NCBI GenBank assembly: GCA_022818135.1
Contig: JAFMSR010000001.1
Span: 31,489,926 to 31,553,925 of the forward strand
Length of the DNA: 64,000 nt
DNA from: Saxidomus purpurata
Lineage: Eukaryota > Mollusca > Bivalvia > Venerida > Veneridae
Reading direction: 5' to 3'
Part shown: in pieces, positions 12,541-24,780 of the stretch
Layout: every line of letters begins with the position of its first letter
Numbering within the stretch: the first letter of the stretch is position 1
Made by a program: the position numbers and the translations under genes
Notes under the pieces: model-generated
What the model saw: the letters and a program-made list of their open reading frames with translations, nothing else
Database searches by the model: none
What the model was told of the DNA's origin: nothing

Positions 12541-14165
12541 TCGAGTGCAAGAGAGTCCAAAGCTAATGGTATCCTGTAAATACGCATACATTTGTGTCCT
12601 GTTGGTAACTTTGTCATGCAATGAGGATTTTAAAATAACTTGGCACAAATGTCCAGTACATCAAGACAATGTGTCGCCTGCAAGATCCACCATCTACTTT
12701 AAAGGTCAAGGTCACACTTAAGAGTTTTAAGGTAATGGAATCCTGTATATATGCACACATTTGTCAACAAGGATTTTTAGCTCGACTTTTCGAATATAAG
12801 GGGAGCTATCCTACTCGCCTCGGCGTCGGCGTTGGTGTCACACCTTGGTTAAGTTTTTTCGTACCTACCCACTTTATTTCAAAACTATTAGAGGTATGGC
12901 TTTGAAACTTACCATACTTTTTTACCATCATAACCTCCATCTATAGACAAGAGTGCATAACTCTGTCAAAGTTTTTGACAGAATTATGGCCCTTTTTGAC
13001 TTAGAAAGTGTATTGATCTTGGTTAAGTTTTTCGTACCACCCACTTTATTTCAAAACCATTAGAGGTATTGCTTTGAAACTTACCATACTTATTTAACAT
13101 CATTACTTCCATCAACAGACAAGAGTACATAACTCTGCCAAGGTTTTTGACAGAATTATGCCCCATTTGACTTAGAAAATACATTGAATACGGGTAAAAT
13201 CTATTTATTGACTTAACCCTTAGAGATATTGCTTTGAAACTTTGAATGATTGTTTACATCATTACCCCCATCTGTAGGCAAGAGAAGGTAACTCTTTCAA
13301 GAATTTGTTTTAAAAATTAAGGCCCTTTATCGACTTAGAATCTTGGTTAAGTTTTTGGTACCAGTCCACTTTTTGACTATACTGTTTGAGATATTACTTT
13401 GAAAGTTGGAATACTTGTTTAAAATCATGATCCCCAAATATAGGCAAGAGAAGGTAATTCTGTCAAGGATTTTAGTTGAATTATGGCCTTTTCGACTTAG
13501 AAACTCAGTTAAAATTTTCATTCTTGTCCACTTGTTAACTTAACCATTTGAGATATTACTTTGAAAGTTGGAGTACTTATGTACCATCATGACACCTACC
13601 TGTAAGCAAGAGAAGATAAAATGTTTCTTGATTTGAAATTTCTAGTTAGTCTTTTGTGCCCTTTACTGTCAAAGTTTTGTTTTATTGGCAAGCACTAAAA
13701 AAGTCGAGCGCGCTGTCCTACTGACAGCTCTTGTTAAATAACTTTGCACAAATGTAAAGCACATCAAGACAATGTGTCGCGTGCAAGACCAATGACCCTA
13801 CCTCAAAGGTCAAGGTCACACTCAGGAGTTTAAAGGTAATGGAATCCTGTTCACATAGTTTGTCTGTCATGCATGGAAGGATTTTAAAACTACATGGCAC
13901 AATTGTTGGGCACATAGAGAGGACATGTCACATGCAAGTCCCGTGCCCCTATCTTGAAGGTCAAGGTCACAGAGGTCAGACAATTTAGAATCCTGTATAT
14001 TTACACATGTTCATGTCCAGATTGTAACATTGAAAGATTTTAAAATGAATTGGAACAAATGTTCAGTACATGGAGATAAGGTGTCGTGTTCCAAACCTTG
14101 ACGGTTAAGGACACAGACTGTGAGACAATCCTCTCAGGGCATTCGTCACTTATGAGCGACCGCTC
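12541..14165 (+). repeat. ~150-bp tandem repeat array interrupted by a HINE-2 element
   Basis: Units carrying CAAGACAATGTGTCG, GTGCAAGACC and AAAGGTCAAGGTCACAC recur near 12668, 13770, 13920 and, more diverged, 14080. The array is split by the element at 12777-13735. The flanking halves (12541-12776 and 13736-14165) belong to one repeat family. Confidence 0.5.
12777..13735 (+). mobile_element. HINE-2 element with internal ~165-bp tandem repeats
   Basis: Starts with TAGCTCGACTTTTCGAATAT and ends with AAAAAGTCGAGCGC, a GCTGTC/GACAGC hairpin and CTCTTGTT. The first and last GCTCGACTTTT segments are inverted relative to each other. Inside are about five diverged units of 155-175 bp, each with a TTGGTTAAGTTTTTCGTACC-like start and a GAGATATTGCTTTGAAACTT-like core. 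There is no coding frame. Terminal hairpin plus central tandem repeats is the architecture of non-autonomous Helitron/Helentron relatives. That class assignment is inference. Confidence 0.55.
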
Positions 14166-14367
14166 TTGTTTCAGCAAATTTTGTCTGCATATTTCTCAGC
14201 AACCATTTGCCAGAAAATAATAAAACTTCACACTGTGGATCGATACCAAGCCTACTTGCACATATCATTTGCTCATGTTTATTTCAGCAAATTGTGTACG
14301 CGCTATTTCTCAGTAATTAATACATTCGTGCATATTGTCGGCATATTGCACTTGAATGGTTTTGAAT

Positions 14368-14815
14368 GATATAGGAGTCACCCGGTGGTTGGTCGGTCGG
14401 TCGGGCCGGCGGTCGGTCGGTCCTTTGCATTTCCTTGGCCGGAGCATAACTTGAGAAATACTACTTGGAATTCAATACAGCTTCATACAATGGTCAAGCA
14501 CAATGTAAGAAAGTGCAGTGTACAATAACCATAACTGTATCTTGAGTAATTCCAAAGTTATTGCCCTTTGTTACTTTTCCTTGTCCGGAGCATTACTTGA
14601 AATCTACTGGTTGGAAGTCAATACAACTTCATACAATGGTCAAGCACAATGAGAAAGTGGGTGTATAAGTACCATAACTCTATATTGACAAACTACAGAG
14701 TTCTTTTCAAGAAACGTAACTCTATTTATTTTTTGCAAGGTATTTTGTCACTACTAACTTCTTCAGTTAATTAAGCGTTTTTTCGGGGGTATTAATCACA
14801 TTTAGTGATAGGTCT
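14368..14815 (-). mobile_element. HINE-1 element, short copy on the minus strand
   Basis: Plus-strand reading begins with GGAGTCACCCGGTGG and a (GGTC)n stretch. About two 146-type units follow, and it closes at 14785-14812 with GGTATTAATCACATTTAGTG, the reversed 5' end. The terminal TATACCCCC hairpin of the intact copy is missing here. Confidence 0.55.
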
Positions 14816-15950
14816 TGTTCATTGAGTTACGTTCCTTTTTCCACCAAATTTTGTCTGCCTTATTTCTCAGAAGCCACAGGCTGCAAACCAATGAAACGCC
14901 ATAGGAATGATTGATACCAAGCCTAGTTATGCATATTATTGGTATGTTGCCCTCGGGTACTTAAACATCGAGTTAAATTATTTTTTTTGCGAGTTTGTCC
15001 GTTTCATTTCTCAGCAACTACTGGACGAAAATTTGAGTGATCGGTACCAAGCCTATATAATGTGCATTCCTCTGCATCTTTTGCTCAGGTAATTTTTCAC
15101 ATATTTTCAACACTTTGAGTTTTTCATAGGTATAGTGTGCATAGAGATTTTTGTCAGGAGTCAATTCAATATGGGTTTTTTCTTTTTCAGGAATTATGGA
15201 TGGAGGGATTTCACAAGTTTTCTTGCCCTATTGAAGATGTGAATAGTGACCATAGAAGACATGTCGCATGAAACTGGTGCCAGTTACTGTAGCGTAAAAG
15301 ATCTGTGATGTAAACGCCGTTAAACGCTCCTTACTAAAACAATGTTGAACATAATCATAGTTGATAATACTACGTTATAGTTTTACTTGTGTATATGCAT
15401 ATTAGTTCATGGTAATGTTTAAATCTCGAGGGAAGTATTTCGGACACGTAAAATGATTGTTAGCTATAGTCTGTAACAAGTAAAGAAATAAGGGATCAAA
15501 TGTGACCTAATTTCGGCACGTGTGACAAAACATTGGACAAAGTAAAGATTAAGCTGATAGTAACAAAATGCTGACTGATTTCAAAGATTAAGCTATCATT
15601 TTACAGATAATTAAAAACGGTATCGGACATATTTTTCTTTTTTGTCGAAAAATACATTTAAACCTTTTACAATGACATCGAAAATTGAACAATTATCTGG
15701 AAAGCATTATTTTGATGATGGTCTTCTATTTTCTCTGAATCAGATATTGACTAGTATTGAAGATCAGAATTGTCATCTGCTGATTGCCAGAAAGTATCAA
15801 GAAATAGAAAAGTGTCTGATCTTAAATCTTAAAACAATTATAACTAAGTTACCATAGAAAGATTGTTTTTTTTATGATTACAGTTTTGTAGTTTATACGT
15901 ACATAGTCAGGAGATCAATTTTGTCTTACTTTTTACTGACAAATGTTTTG
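14816..15950. other. Gene-free stretch
   Basis: No supported gene. The 71-codon frame near 15642 has no recognisable domain, repeat or splice context and is treated as chance. Confidence 0.3.
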
Positions 15951-15952
15951 TT

Positions 15953-15997
15953 TTGAAAATAGTCAAGCATGCTGTTTTACATACAGCTCTTGCTTTT
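15953..15997 (+). mobile_element. Diverged HINE-2 3' end
   Basis: AGTCAAGCATGCTG followed by ACAGCTCTTGCTTTTC is a mutated version of the terminus at 1-53 and 13690-13735. Confidence 0.35.
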
Positions 15998-16591
15998 CGT
16001 TGCAAATTTATTGATCTTTCTAAGCAAACTCTGACTGGTCCTAGTGCTTTAATTTTTTATGTGTATATTTTTATATTTTTGGCAATATATTGGAATAAGG
16101 CATTTTTAGAAATTCTATCCATTGGTTTCTTAGTTATGGCTCTGGATGGATGAACTGATGGACAACGCCAAAACAAAACCCCTTCGCCTTTTGCAGGGGA
16201 TGATAAGTTATGAAATAAAAAAGATGTTACATTACTTGCAAAGTATGCTCTTTAATCTTAAACAAGAGAAGAATTGATGTATGGCATCAAAGGTGCTGCA
16301 AATTCATGTTTTTGTTTATTTTTTGGAGTAAGGTAATGTATTGGAATAAGGCATTTAGATCACCCTTGATGTCCTTATACCCGAGCTGAATTGTCATTTT
16401 GTATGTATGTGCGTGGAAAACACATAAAATGCTAGATGCAACGGTTAAATTACTCGGCCACCGTAGATACCTTCATTGGAGAAAGAAACATACATGTTCT
16501 CAAATTCGTTGCAACATTGTAGACGTATTTTAATAGATTGTTTCTGACGAGACATTTACCTATTACAAAACTGTATTTAATAATATCTATA

Positions 16592-16692
16592 ATCATCATC
16601 ATCATCATCATCATCATCTTCTTCCTCCCCCCCCCCCCCCCCCCCCCCCTCTTCTTCTTCTTCTTCTTCTTCTTCTTTTTCTTCTTCTTCAT
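16592..16692 (+). repeat. Compound microsatellite with a ~24-nt C tract
   Basis: (ATC)n is followed by CTTCCTCC, a pure C run of about two dozen bases, and (CTT)n. The strand is almost entirely pyrimidine over ~70 nt. The exact C count may be affected by sequencing. Confidence 0.85.
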
Positions 16693-16871
16693 TTAAAGTC
16701 AGCAAGATACAATAATAATAATCATCATCATCAACTTAATTTAAAGTCGGCAAGATACAAATAACAACAGACATAAGACAACTTAAGATTTTGAACCGAT
16801 CGCACAGGTGTTGGAGTATATTGGTCTTACTGGGAAAACCCACCTGTTCGATCTAGTAACCACCAACCATA

Positions 16872-16937
16872 TAGCATGGGCTCGAACTTGGGTGGCATTG
16901 CTGAGAAGCCAGTGTGCTAACCACTACCCTAACCAAA
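16872..16937 (-). mobile_element. tRNA-derived SINE head
   Basis: On the minus strand GGTTAGGGTAGTGGTTAGCA resembles box A and AAGTTCGAGCCC box B, spaced as in tRNA-derived SINEs. It does not look like an intact tRNA gene. Confidence 0.55.
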
Positions 16938-17166
16938 AATCCAATTTATAACAATATTTTGGCGTTTTCAGGTGTCTTTGTGTAGTCTAGAGGTGTCTTC
17001 GGGTAATTGATTGGCCATGAAGGTCAGTTTTGAAGTCAGTGCTATTTCCTTGTTTTTAATAAAATGTTTAAGCATTTTATGACCACTCCTTCTATGGACC
17101 TCTGACATAATGCATTCCATATAAGACCCCGTCTTAAGAGCGGTGCTAATAATCACCTTTTGATAT

Positions 17167-17326
17167 AGTCAAACCTAAGAACAAAGAACATTGACCGGAA
17201 GAAATTAAAGTGGTCTTTGTTGACAGGTTGTCTTTATTCAAAGATGTTTCCACTATAAATGAATAGTGCAAGGTTTTGCCCCAGCTGGTCTTTATTTGCA
17301 GGATGGTCTTAAACACAGGTTTGACT
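17167..17326. mobile_element. 160-bp MITE with AGTCAAACCT ends
   Basis: AGTCAAACCT at the left is matched by AGGTTTGACT at the right. The inner part contains two GGTCTTTATT/GGTCTTTGTT stretches. A related segment lies in reverse at about 18145-18240 in the opposite arm of the inverted duplication. Confidence 0.45.
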
Positions 17327-17699
17327 GCATGTTATATTTTTATGCTCCACATGTAGATCTCAGAATTAACTTTATTTAAATTTTGTAGTTTTGATGTTAA
17401 TGAGATCTGAGTGTTTGACTTTAAAACTAACACTATTTTGATTTGATTTTAACTATATTTTTTTGTCATTTAAATGGTTAACTTTTTTCAGACCATAATG
17501 GCAATTGCAGTTGAAACAGTACGGCTTGTGCTTTAACAGTTCTTCCTGTTTCTCTCATATACGACGCCAACCCCACTTGTATTGTTCTTCTTCATCAATT
17601 GTGCTTAATCAGCACTTCATCAATTGTGCTTACTCAGCAGGTTAAGTTAGGTTAGGCAGTTTAAAATAGACTATGAATTTATGTGTTATAATAACCATA

Positions 17700-17760
17700 A
17701 CAATCACTATAATAATAATAATAATAATGATGATAATAATAATGATGATAATGATAATTT
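17700..17760 (+). repeat. (ATA/ATG)n microsatellite
   Basis: Imperfect run of AATAAT and GATGAT triplets. The open frame it creates is low-complexity and rejected. Confidence 0.8.
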
Positions 17761-18149
17761 TATACTGTAAACCATGTTATTTTCACTCCATTCGCAGAAG
17801 CCAGTTTTCAGCGCATATTGTGCAGATTAGGTTTCTTTACTTCAGCAAATTGAATATACGTTTACTTTCGTTTTGTAGTTTGTTAATATGATGTGGCGAA
17901 ATTAAGTACATGTAATCACCTATTGGTACAAAATTGGTTAAACACGAATATTGACGTGAAATTTCATATTGGTTTACAGTAACTTTTCATTCTGTGTTTT
18001 AAACTGCGTGGATAATCGAACCTTGTTGCTGAGACTGTAATACAGAGAGAAACGGGAACATGTGCAAGCGACTTCGAATCACAAAATCATGTACCATAGA
18101 ATTGAAGATATGGACGTTATTCTGGAATAAGTGAAAGATACATGTGGAC

Positions 18150-18711
18150 ATAACTAATTTAGTAAAACCGGCGTAAAAGACCACTTCCAAATAAAGACCA
18201 GTATGGAGAACATACCGAAGCATTCAAATCCATTCAAGGGACGTGCTCTAAATTAGAAAGTTTAAATAAAATTAAACACTTTGTATTTTCAATATTGTAA
18301 ATGAATACTTCAAAATCTAAGGTTTATTTATAATGTATGCATAAGATCAATGTCTCCTACTGTAGTGACTTATTACCAAGAAATTTGTCGTGCGTCAAAA
18401 TTGAACTTTCAAATCTGGGTACTTATTGGAGTGGCCCTTTAGGATAGGGTCTTATAAGGAATGCATTTTGCCAGAAATCCAGAAATGGTAGAAACATTTG
18501 TCATTAAAGCTGTTCGCTCTCAATTTAAAAATAAAACTGTATGTAAATACGTTTAAATTTTTAAAAAGATAGTCAAAACCTATTCCTGTACTGAATGAAA
18601 CATTTGTCTTAATAAAGTTTTTGAAAACCCTTATAAATTTAATATGAAAAAATTTATTTTGGGTTTCCCTTTATACAATATTTTTTTTTTTTTTTTCCTC
18701 CCCCCCGCTTA

Positions 18712-18749
<38 letters not shown>

Positions 18750-19700
18750 TTTTACATTACCATAAATTATCAATTTTTCTAAAATAAAGGTAAGAAAGGT
18801 GCAGCTTTAAAAGGGATTAATGTATAATAATTTATTTTCAAAACTGAGCGTTCGGCAAATACTTACCCAAAGACATCCGTAGACTTCCAAAAGACACTCG
18901 AAAATGCCAAAATATTGTTAAATATATACAGTTTTTGGGAGGCGCTTTAGTATTTATTAAAAAATACTGTACATTTGATAATTAATCATTCTTTGAAAAC
19001 ACACACACATACACTTGTGTAATCAGCTGGGGGAAGCCCTCTCTTAAAATAGATGTATAATTGACAAGTACACTCAGTATTTAAACGAAATGAAAAGAGA
19101 ATGCATAAAATGACAATTAAGCTTGAAGCTTCAATTAATTTTACCTGAATAATTAAAATGAATTAATTTTAAAACTTGATTTTATCAGAGAGGTGGGAGC
19201 TGTTACATTTGTAAACTGCTTAAATAGCGGACATCTCTCAAAACCGCTGTTCATCAGTTTTTCGATACTTCGATTAATATTTAAATCTCGGATCAGAATA
19301 AATTTATTAAATGTACGTCTATAATGTTGCAAAGAACTGGAGAACATGAGTGTATCTTTATACGGCGGACAATGAATTTCACGGCTCTAGCATTTTCATG
19401 TGCTTTCCAAAAAGCACTGTTTGAGGTAGGTATAAGGACATGAAGGGTGATCTTAATGCATTGTTCCAATACATTACCTGATACTAAAAATAACAAAAAA
19501 CATGCAATTGCAGCACCTGTGATGTCATGCATCAATTCCTCTATTGTTTTAGATTGAAGAGCATACTTTGCAAGTAATGTAACATCTTTTTTACTTCATA
19601 ACTTATTATCTCCTGCCAAAAGCGAAGGGATATTGTTTTGGCGTTGTCCGTCAGTCCGTCCATCCAGAGCTATAACTAAGGAACCAATGGATAGAATTTA
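18150..19700 (-). repeat. Right arm of the imperfect inverted duplication
   Basis: Reverse counterpart of 16100-17340. The best preserved part is 19395-19700, facing 16100-16390; 18855-18920 faces about 16955-17015. A poly-T/poly-C block at 18679-18749 interrupts it and has no counterpart in the left arm. Confidence 0.45.
18679..18749 (+). repeat. Poly-T followed by a ~37-nt poly-C tract
   Basis: A T run, CCTCCCCCCCGCTTAT, then an uninterrupted run of over 30 C. The opposite strand is a long G tract capable of quadruplex formation. The length is likely variable or misassembled. Confidence 0.8.
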
Positions 19701-19739
19701 ATGAACCTTAAAATTAGTATACAGTAGCGGACGCACAAC

Positions 19740-20460
19740 TAATTTTCTTTTATATTCAATATGAAAACTCAAACTTATATTTCTCTGCAACCAGTTATCA
19801 AAATTTAATTGCAATTGTTTCAAATAATTTAATAATCACTCTTTATGATGTCCACACCCTGCCCTTGGGTATTTATTTTTATAATGAGGCCCACAAGGGG
19901 GTGTAGCACTGTTCTTAAATATTATATAGAAACTTTAGAATTTTTGTTTTCTGAAACCAACAGCCCTAATATCATTTAACTTACAACTGAGTTATGTTCA
20001 ACTGTAAGATACAGAAAAAAGAATAACCCCTCAGAAAGGGGGTGGTGAAATTTTTTGAATGATTTTTTTCTGAAAAGGCCTCTTAGAATTTGATTTTGCT
20101 TGGCACAAATTATCAATGTATTCTCTAACAACGGAAAATTTAGAATATGGATTTTTTATAGAAATGAGGCCCTTAAGTGGAGGTAGTGCTTTCCTTACAT
20201 AATTATTGTATATAGAAGATTAAGAATTGTTGTTGTCTGAAACTAGCAGTGCTGATTTAATTTAACTTGAAATAAATAAGTTCCATGTGACTGTAACTTG
20301 GCGAAAAAATTATCCCCTTGGTGATGAGGCCCTTATAAGAATTCTTTTCTTTCTGAAACAGATAGACCAATACACTTTCAAATTGTTCTTTTTCGGGTAT
20401 TTGTTTCATTTGGCAGGGGATATAAATTCACTGAATTTGCTTGTTATAATATCACCAGAT
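19740..20460 (+). repeat. R4 dispersed repeat, copy 2
   Basis: Direct counterpart of 11950-12540 with the same block order. It immediately follows the inverted duplication and precedes the satellite array. Confidence 0.55.
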
Positions 20461-20574
20461 CTGATGTCGATAAACGACTATTTTGCAACCATGTGTGAGT
20501 AAATGTTATTGTTGTTTTCTTTTCTCCCGTTTGGTGATTGTTCTTTTAAACACAACGTTTAATACTGTTCTAGA

Positions 20575-23455
20575 GCTGTCTCCCTTTCTATCCCAAGGGA
20601 GATAAATCGTTTTGATTTAGATATAAACGAAAAACGGAGTTACCTCCCTTTCCAAATGGAGACTAATTGCATTGACTTAAATTAGTAAAAACAATAACCT
20701 CCCTTTCTATCCCAAAGCAGACAAATCGTATTAACTTAAATTAGAAAAAACAGTTACCGCCCTTTTTACCAAAGGAAACATAAAGTATCGACTTTCTCCC
20801 CTTTATCTTACCAGGGAGAGAAATCGTACTGCCTAAAATAATATAAAACAGAGTTACCCCTCGTTAATTACAGGACGTATTGACAAATTAGATAAAATAG
20901 TTATTTCCAATAAGGGAGACAAATCATACTGACTAAAGTTGTCTCCCGTTTGTCTAATTGAAATAAATCGTACCGACTTAAATTAGCAAAAATAGAGTAA
21001 CCTCTTTTCTATCGCAAGGGAGATCAATCAGTATTAACTTCAATTATCAAAAGCCGAGTACCCTCCGTTTTTCTCCCAAGGGAGACAAATCATACTAACT
21101 TATATTTGTAAAAACAGACTAACCTCCCTTTTTATCCCAAGGGGGACAAATCGTATTAGACTTAAACCAGTTAAAACAGAGTAACTTCCCTTTCTTTCCC
21201 AAATGATACAAATCGTAGAAAAAATAAGGAAAACAGAGTTTATTCCCCTTTTTATCCCAAGGGAGACAAATCGTATGGACTTAAATAAGTAAAAACAGAT
21301 TTTCTCCCTTTTATTTTACAAGGGAGAGAAATCGTAGTGCGTTAAATAATATATTACAGAGTTACCCCTCTTTTAATAACAAGGGAGACAAATCGTATTG
21401 ACTTAAATAAGATAAAATAGTTATTTCCCATTTTCTAAGGGAAACAAATCATACTGACTCAAGCTGTCTCCCGTTTTTCCGTACCCACTCAAATTAGCAA
21501 AAATAGAATAACCTCATTTTCTTTCGCAAGGAAAACCAATCGTATTAACTTAAATTGTGAAAAGCCGAGTATCCTCCCTTTCTCTCCCAAGGGAGACAAA
21601 TAGTAACTTAAATTTGTAAAACAGACTTACCTCCCTTTTTATCTCAAGCAGACAGATCGTATTTAACTTAAACTGGTATAAACACAGTAACACCCCTTTC
21701 TTGCCCAAGGAAGACAAAACGTTTTAATTTTAATAAGGAGAAAGAGTTACCTCCCCTTTTTATCCAAAGGAAGACAAATCGTACACGTGAATTAGTAAAA
21801 ACAGAGTTTTTTTCCTTTTATCTTCCAAGGGAGTAATGGTTCAGCCTTAGATAAAAGAAAAAGTTACCTCTCTTTTAATTGCAAAGGAGACAAATCGCGT
21901 TGACCTAAATTAGTAGAAATAGAATTATTTCCCTTTTTTTAAGGGAGACAATTCATACTGACAAGTTGTCTATCGTTTTTCTAATTGAAACGAATCGTAA
22001 ATATAGAGTAAATTCACATCGTATTAACTTAAATTACAAAAAGCCGAGTATCCTCCCTTTTTCTCCCAAGGGACACAAATAGTACTGACTTAAATTTGTA
22101 AAACAGACTAACCTCGATTTTTATCTGAAGGGAGACAAATCGTAGTTGACTTAAACTAGTGAAAACAGAGAAACCTCCCTTTCTTTCTCAAAGGAGACAA
22201 ATCGTATTGATTCAAATCAGGAAAAAGAGTTACCTCCCCCTTTTATCCCAAGGGAGACAAATCGTAAAGACAAAAGTAAGTAAAAACAGAGTTTTCTTCC
22301 CTTTATCTTCTAAGGGAGAGAAATTGTACTGCCTTAGATAAAAAGCAAAGTTTACCCCTCTCTTAATAGCAAGGGAAACAAACCGTATTGACCTAAATAA
22401 GTAAAAAAAGAATTATTTCCCATTTTTTCAGGGAGACAAATCATACTGACTCAAGTTGTCTACCGTTTTTCTAATTGAGACGAATCGTGCAGACTTAAAT
22501 TAGCAGAAATAGAGTAAATTCAAATCGTATTAACTTAAATTATGAAAACGCTTTTTCTCTCAAGGGAGACAATTCGTACTAACTTAAACCAGTAAAAACA
22601 GAGTAACCTCCCTTTCTTTTCCCAAGTGACACAAATCGTGTTAACTTTAATAAGGAAATGGAGTTACTTCCCCTTTTTATCCCAAGGGAGACAAATCGTA
22701 TGGACTTAATGAAAATACAGAGTTGTTTCCCTTTCGTCTTCCAAGGGCGAGAAATCCTAATAACTTAAATTATGAAAAGCCGAGTATCCTCCCTTTTTCT
22801 CCCAAGGGATACATCTCTTTCTCCCAAGGGAGACAAATCGTAATTGACTTAAACCAGTGAAAACCGAATAACCTCCCTTTTTCCCACGGGAGACAAATCG
22901 TGTATACTTTAATAAGGAAAGAGTTACTTCCCCTTTTTATCCCAAAGGAGGCAAATCGTATGGACTTCAGTAAAAACAGAGTTGTCTCCCTCTTCTCTTC
23001 CACGGGAGAGAAATCGTACTGCCTTAGATATAAAAAATACCCCCTACAATGAACAAATCGTTTGACTTATTGTAAAAATAAAGTTTTCCCTTTTCTAAGG
23101 GGCAAATCATGCTCAAGTTTTTCTATGGAGACAAATCGTATTGACTTAAAATAGCAAATATACAGTAACCTCCCTTCCTATCGCAAGAGAGACAAATCGT
23201 TTTTACTTAAATTATGAAAAGCCGAATATCCTCCCTTTTTGTCCCAAGGCAGACAAAATAGTATTGACTTAAATTTGTTAAAACATATTTACCTCTCTTT
23301 TTATCTGAAGGGAGACAAATCGTTTTTTTACTTAATCTAGTAAAACAGTGTGACCTCCCTTTCTTTCCCAAGGGAGACAATAAGGAAAAAGAGTTACCTC
23401 CCCTTTTTATCCCTAGGGAGACAAATTGTATGGACTGCAAAAGTAAAAGAGTTGA
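20575..23455 (+). repeat. ~61-bp satellite array with higher-order structure
   Basis: About 2.9 kb of head-to-tail units, roughly 47 copies. The consensus runs CTCCCTTTTTATCCCAAGGG, AGACAAATCGTA, then TTGACTTAAATTAGTAAAAA and CAGAGTTAC. Successive GGGAGA starts at 21261, 21322 and 21383 are 61 bp apart. Every unit contains a CTCCCTT/AAGGGAG inverted pair, so each can form a small hairpin. A variant unit (TCATACTGACT...GTTGTCTCCCGTTTTTC) returns about every 480-675 bp, which indicates higher-order units. Frames of 60-86 codons here are repeat artefacts. Confidence 0.9.
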
Positions 23456-23862
23456 TCCTGGTATCAAAAAAATGGCACATCGATCACAGCACCCTATCCA
23501 ACTTTATGCAAAACCTAAGCGAACTCTGCAACTTGTCTAACTTCACAAAAAGCACTCAGTAAGAGTCATCGGAGCCGCCGCTCTATGCTTATAAAGCTTT
23601 TCTGCCCCATATATTATTGTAGTGACTTGCCATAAGTCAGGTTCGATCACTTGTATGCTAACTTCGTAGCTTCGATGGTTTGTTGTTTATTAACAGCAAA
23701 ACAAATTGTAAAATGAATCGTAATGAAAAGTACCGCGAACACGTAAATTGAGTTAATCAACAGCATCACTGAAAAGTGTTTCGATGTATAAAGGTCACTA
23801 AAATTCTTATATATTATAAATAATTACTCAGTAATATGCTCAACTTATTTCAACACTTATTA
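23456..23862. other. Spacer between satellite and MITE
   Basis: No gene or recognised repeat. Confidence 0.3.
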
Positions 23863-24091
23863 GGGACATACCCTATGAGTGATGTCAAACCAATAACCTC
23901 TACAACATAAATAATGGAATCTTTGAAAGTATTATAACTTGACCTAAAAGTTTCAGTTATGCATTCCCAGTCATTATCGAAAAAATCAAAATAAACTGCA
24001 GTACCGTATCTACCATTCAATAATCTATGTAGAGTTGTTGTCGTACAATAAATTGGTGGATGCGATTTATCACAGAAACCCTCTATACTAC

Positions 24092-24431
24092 AGCTGCTTG
24101 CTCTCAGATTTTGGTAAAAAAAAAAAGTTCGTCAAACTGTATGTAAATAACGTATTTAAGAACATAAAGTCATATAAAAGGACTTCAGTAAAAATTCCTG
24201 TCACGTATATTTCTAACTTTACAAAAAATACGCTACCAAATTCAAAAATGTTAATATAGACATATAATGTAGCGGTGCCGTGCAACCGACATTTTTAATC
24301 GATTTCTGCAAATTCCTAACTAGATTTTTGCTTATATTTTTGATTCTAGCCTTTAGTTTTATGTTTATGAATAAGTTTATCAATTTTTTAAAAAGATATT
24401 TTTTACAACGTTTACTGAGAGCAGCAGCTTT
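24092..24431 (+). mobile_element. MITE-1 copy a
   Basis: About 340 bp. It starts AGCTGCTTGCTCTCAGATTT and ends with the inverted ACTGAGAGCAGCAGCTTTT, with a conserved CGGTGCCGTGCAACCGACAT centre. Similar copies occur at 24432, 35665, 40342, 41651, 47656 and 63786. It is non-coding and non-autonomous. Confidence 0.75.
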
Positions 24432-24780
24432 TAAAGCTGTCCGCTCACAGATTTTGGTTAAAAAATAGTTTTCAAACTGTATGTAAATAACATATTTTAG
24501 AACATTATAGTCCTATAAAAGGGCTCCAGTAAAAACTCCTGTCACGTTTATCTCTAAATTTCGAAAAAATAAGCTGCTAAATTCAACCGCTTTTAAAATT
24601 TTAATATAAACATATAGTGTAGAAGTGCCGTGCAACCGACATTTTTAATCGATTTCTGCAAATTCCGAACTATATTTTTGCTTTTATTTGATTCTAGCCT
24701 GTAATTTTATATTTATGAATAAGTATGTCAATTTTTGATAAAAGAAAAATTTCAACGGTAACTGAGAGCAAGCAGCTTTA
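24432..24780 (+). mobile_element. MITE-1 copy b, in tandem with copy a
   Basis: Starts AAAGCTGTCCGCTCACAG directly after copy a and ends GAGAGCAAGCAGCTTTA. The outer ends of the pair are flanked by TA in the host MITE-2, consistent with a TA target. A shared junction between two full copies suggests insertion of one at the TTTA end of the other. Confidence 0.7.

Larger units (their letters stand above)
16100..17340 (+). repeat. Left arm of a large imperfect inverted duplication
   Basis: Segments here recur in reverse at 18150-19700. Examples are TTGGCGTTTTCAGGTGTCTT (~16962), the CTTGCAAAGTATGCTCTTTA region (~16235) and ACAACGCCAAAACA (~16162). The arms are diverged and contain different insertions, so this is an old duplication or a pair of inverted repeat copies, not a young palindrome. 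Confidence 0.45.

Noticed and set aside
16450..16692. Frame with poly-Lys, poly-Gly and poly-Met
   Set aside because: Translation of the CTT/C/ATC microsatellite.
20575..23455. CRISPR-like array
   Set aside because: Units are contiguous variants of one satellite, without conserved repeats separated by unique spacers, and the DNA is eukaryotic.
22159..23562. Frames of 60-86 codons with repeated LPWEKG or LSQGRQIV motifs
   Set aside because: They only mirror the 61-bp satellite unit.
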